In this document: positions 63,683 through 64,000 of the stretch, piece after piece
Layout of the letters: every line of letters starts with the position of its first letter
How positions within the stretch are numbered: the stretch's first letter is position 1
Origin: Paraburkholderia susongensis
GTDB lineage: Bacteria > Pseudomonadota > Gammaproteobacteria > Burkholderiales > Burkholderiaceae
Assembly (NCBI RefSeq): GCF_900177725.1
Contig: NZ_FXAT01000005.1
Location: 310,001-374,000, forward strand
Reading direction: 5' to 3'
Length of the DNA stretch: 64,000 nucleotides
The notes under the pieces: model-generated
Database searches by the model: none
The model's input: only the letters and a program-made list of their open reading frames with translations
Told to the model about the DNA's origin: nothing
Program-made: the position numbers and the translations under genes

Positions 63683-64000
63683 TCACTTCTTGTAGATACG
63701 CTGACGGGTCTGCTCGAGTTGCGCGAGGATATCGTCGAGCTTCGACGGGTCGGAAACGAACTGCTGCATGCCCTTCATCCCTTCGTCGGCCATTTCCTTC
63801 GTCATATCGCGATCGTAAAACTGCGCGATGCCGCCCTTCGTGTTCGACAGGATCTGGAAGCCGATCTTCGAAATCGGATCTTCAGGCTCGGGCGACTTGC
63901 TGTTCGCCGACAACGAACCGAGCCCCGTTGCAAGCTGGGCGCCGATCTCGGGCGTTTCGACGAAGGCGAGGAACGTGTGCGCATCGGCCTTGTTCTTCGC
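63683..64000 (-). CDS. Carbohydrate ABC transporter substrate-binding protein, C-terminal part (gene runs off the window)
   Basis: The frame is open to the window's last base, so the N-terminus lies beyond it. The visible C-terminus has the pattern of type-1 extracellular sugar-binding proteins: AHTFLAFVETPEIGAQLA, KIGFQILSNTKGGIAQFYDR and a helical end DDILAQLEQTRQRIYKK. It is the first visible gene of the operon, with the two permeases downstream at 67 and 10 bp spacing. Confidence 0.88.
   Translation of the reverse strand, partial: AKNKADAHTFLAFVETPEIGAQLATGLGSLSANSKSPEPEDPISKIGFQILSNTKGGIAQFYDRDMTKEMADEGMKGMQQFVSDPSKLDDILAQLEQTRQRIYKK

Overview
The window is high-GC, gene-dense DNA of the kind seen in Burkholderia sensu lato (Burkholderia, Paraburkholderia, Caballeronia). 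The clues are the Burkholderia-type trimeric porin, many LysR and GntR regulators beside catabolic operons, small DUF2322-type proteins, and broad aromatic and organosulfur metabolism. I infer a secondary chromosome or megaplasmid from the accessory, catabolic content; no replication gene, rRNA, tRNA, CRISPR array or insertion sequence was found. Both window edges cut a gene: a rhodanese-domain protein on the left and a sugar-binding protein on the right.

Layout. (1) 1-9538: sulfur region. A multi-rhodanese protein and a LysR regulator are followed by a plus-strand unit (sulfonate-type binding protein, acyl-CoA-dehydrogenase-like SfnB/DszC-type monooxygenase, SsuD-like monooxygenase). This faces a minus-strand ABC operon (binding protein, permease, ATPase, second binding protein). 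No flavin reductase is present. (2) 9715-12607: a divergent pair, a phospholipase-D-like protein and a DUF2278 protein. (3) 12826-20391: a GntR regulator, an MFS carrier, a CoA-transferase, an atypical crotonase, an FAD oxidoreductase and a porin, probably for uptake and breakdown of an unidentified organic acid. A long palindromic operator candidate precedes the FAD gene. (4) 20626-27262: AAHS-like MFS carrier, ketopantoate-reductase-family dehydrogenase, aldehyde dehydrogenase and benzoylformate decarboxylase, with a divergent LysR regulator. Together these look like a mandelate-to-benzoate pathway. (5) 27405-30994: DUF2891 protein and DNA polymerase II. (6) 31029-35799: LysR, a domain-swapped fused aconitase-type hydratase and an MFS carrier. 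(7) 35919-40279: DUF2086 2OG-Fe(II) oxygenase, DsbA-like protein, DHA2 efflux pump with a divergent ArsR-type regulator, and a PpnP nucleoside phosphorylase. (8) 40455-44987: LigAB-type extradiol dioxygenase, a GntR/LysR regulator pair in which the LysR has two HTH domains, and a DUF1932 dehydrogenase. (9) 45194-47314: TPR protein with a glycosyltransferase-like C-terminus. (10) 47546-52023: DUF2946, TonB receptor and PepSY protein, probably for copper or another metal. (11) 52112-58638: DeoR/MFS pair, fatty acid hydroxylase, M23 peptidase and a run of small conserved-looking proteins. (12) 59463-64000: a large lipoprotein converging on a sugar ABC transporter.

The most unusual signals are: a shared structured 5' leader in front of the aldehyde dehydrogenase and the region-6 MFS gene; the PLD/DUF2278 pair; a tiny upstream ORF with a duplicated ribosome-binding site that overlaps the DUF1932 gene start; the two-HTH LysR; and several independent 11-14 bp tandem repeats, mostly in gene-flanking DNA.
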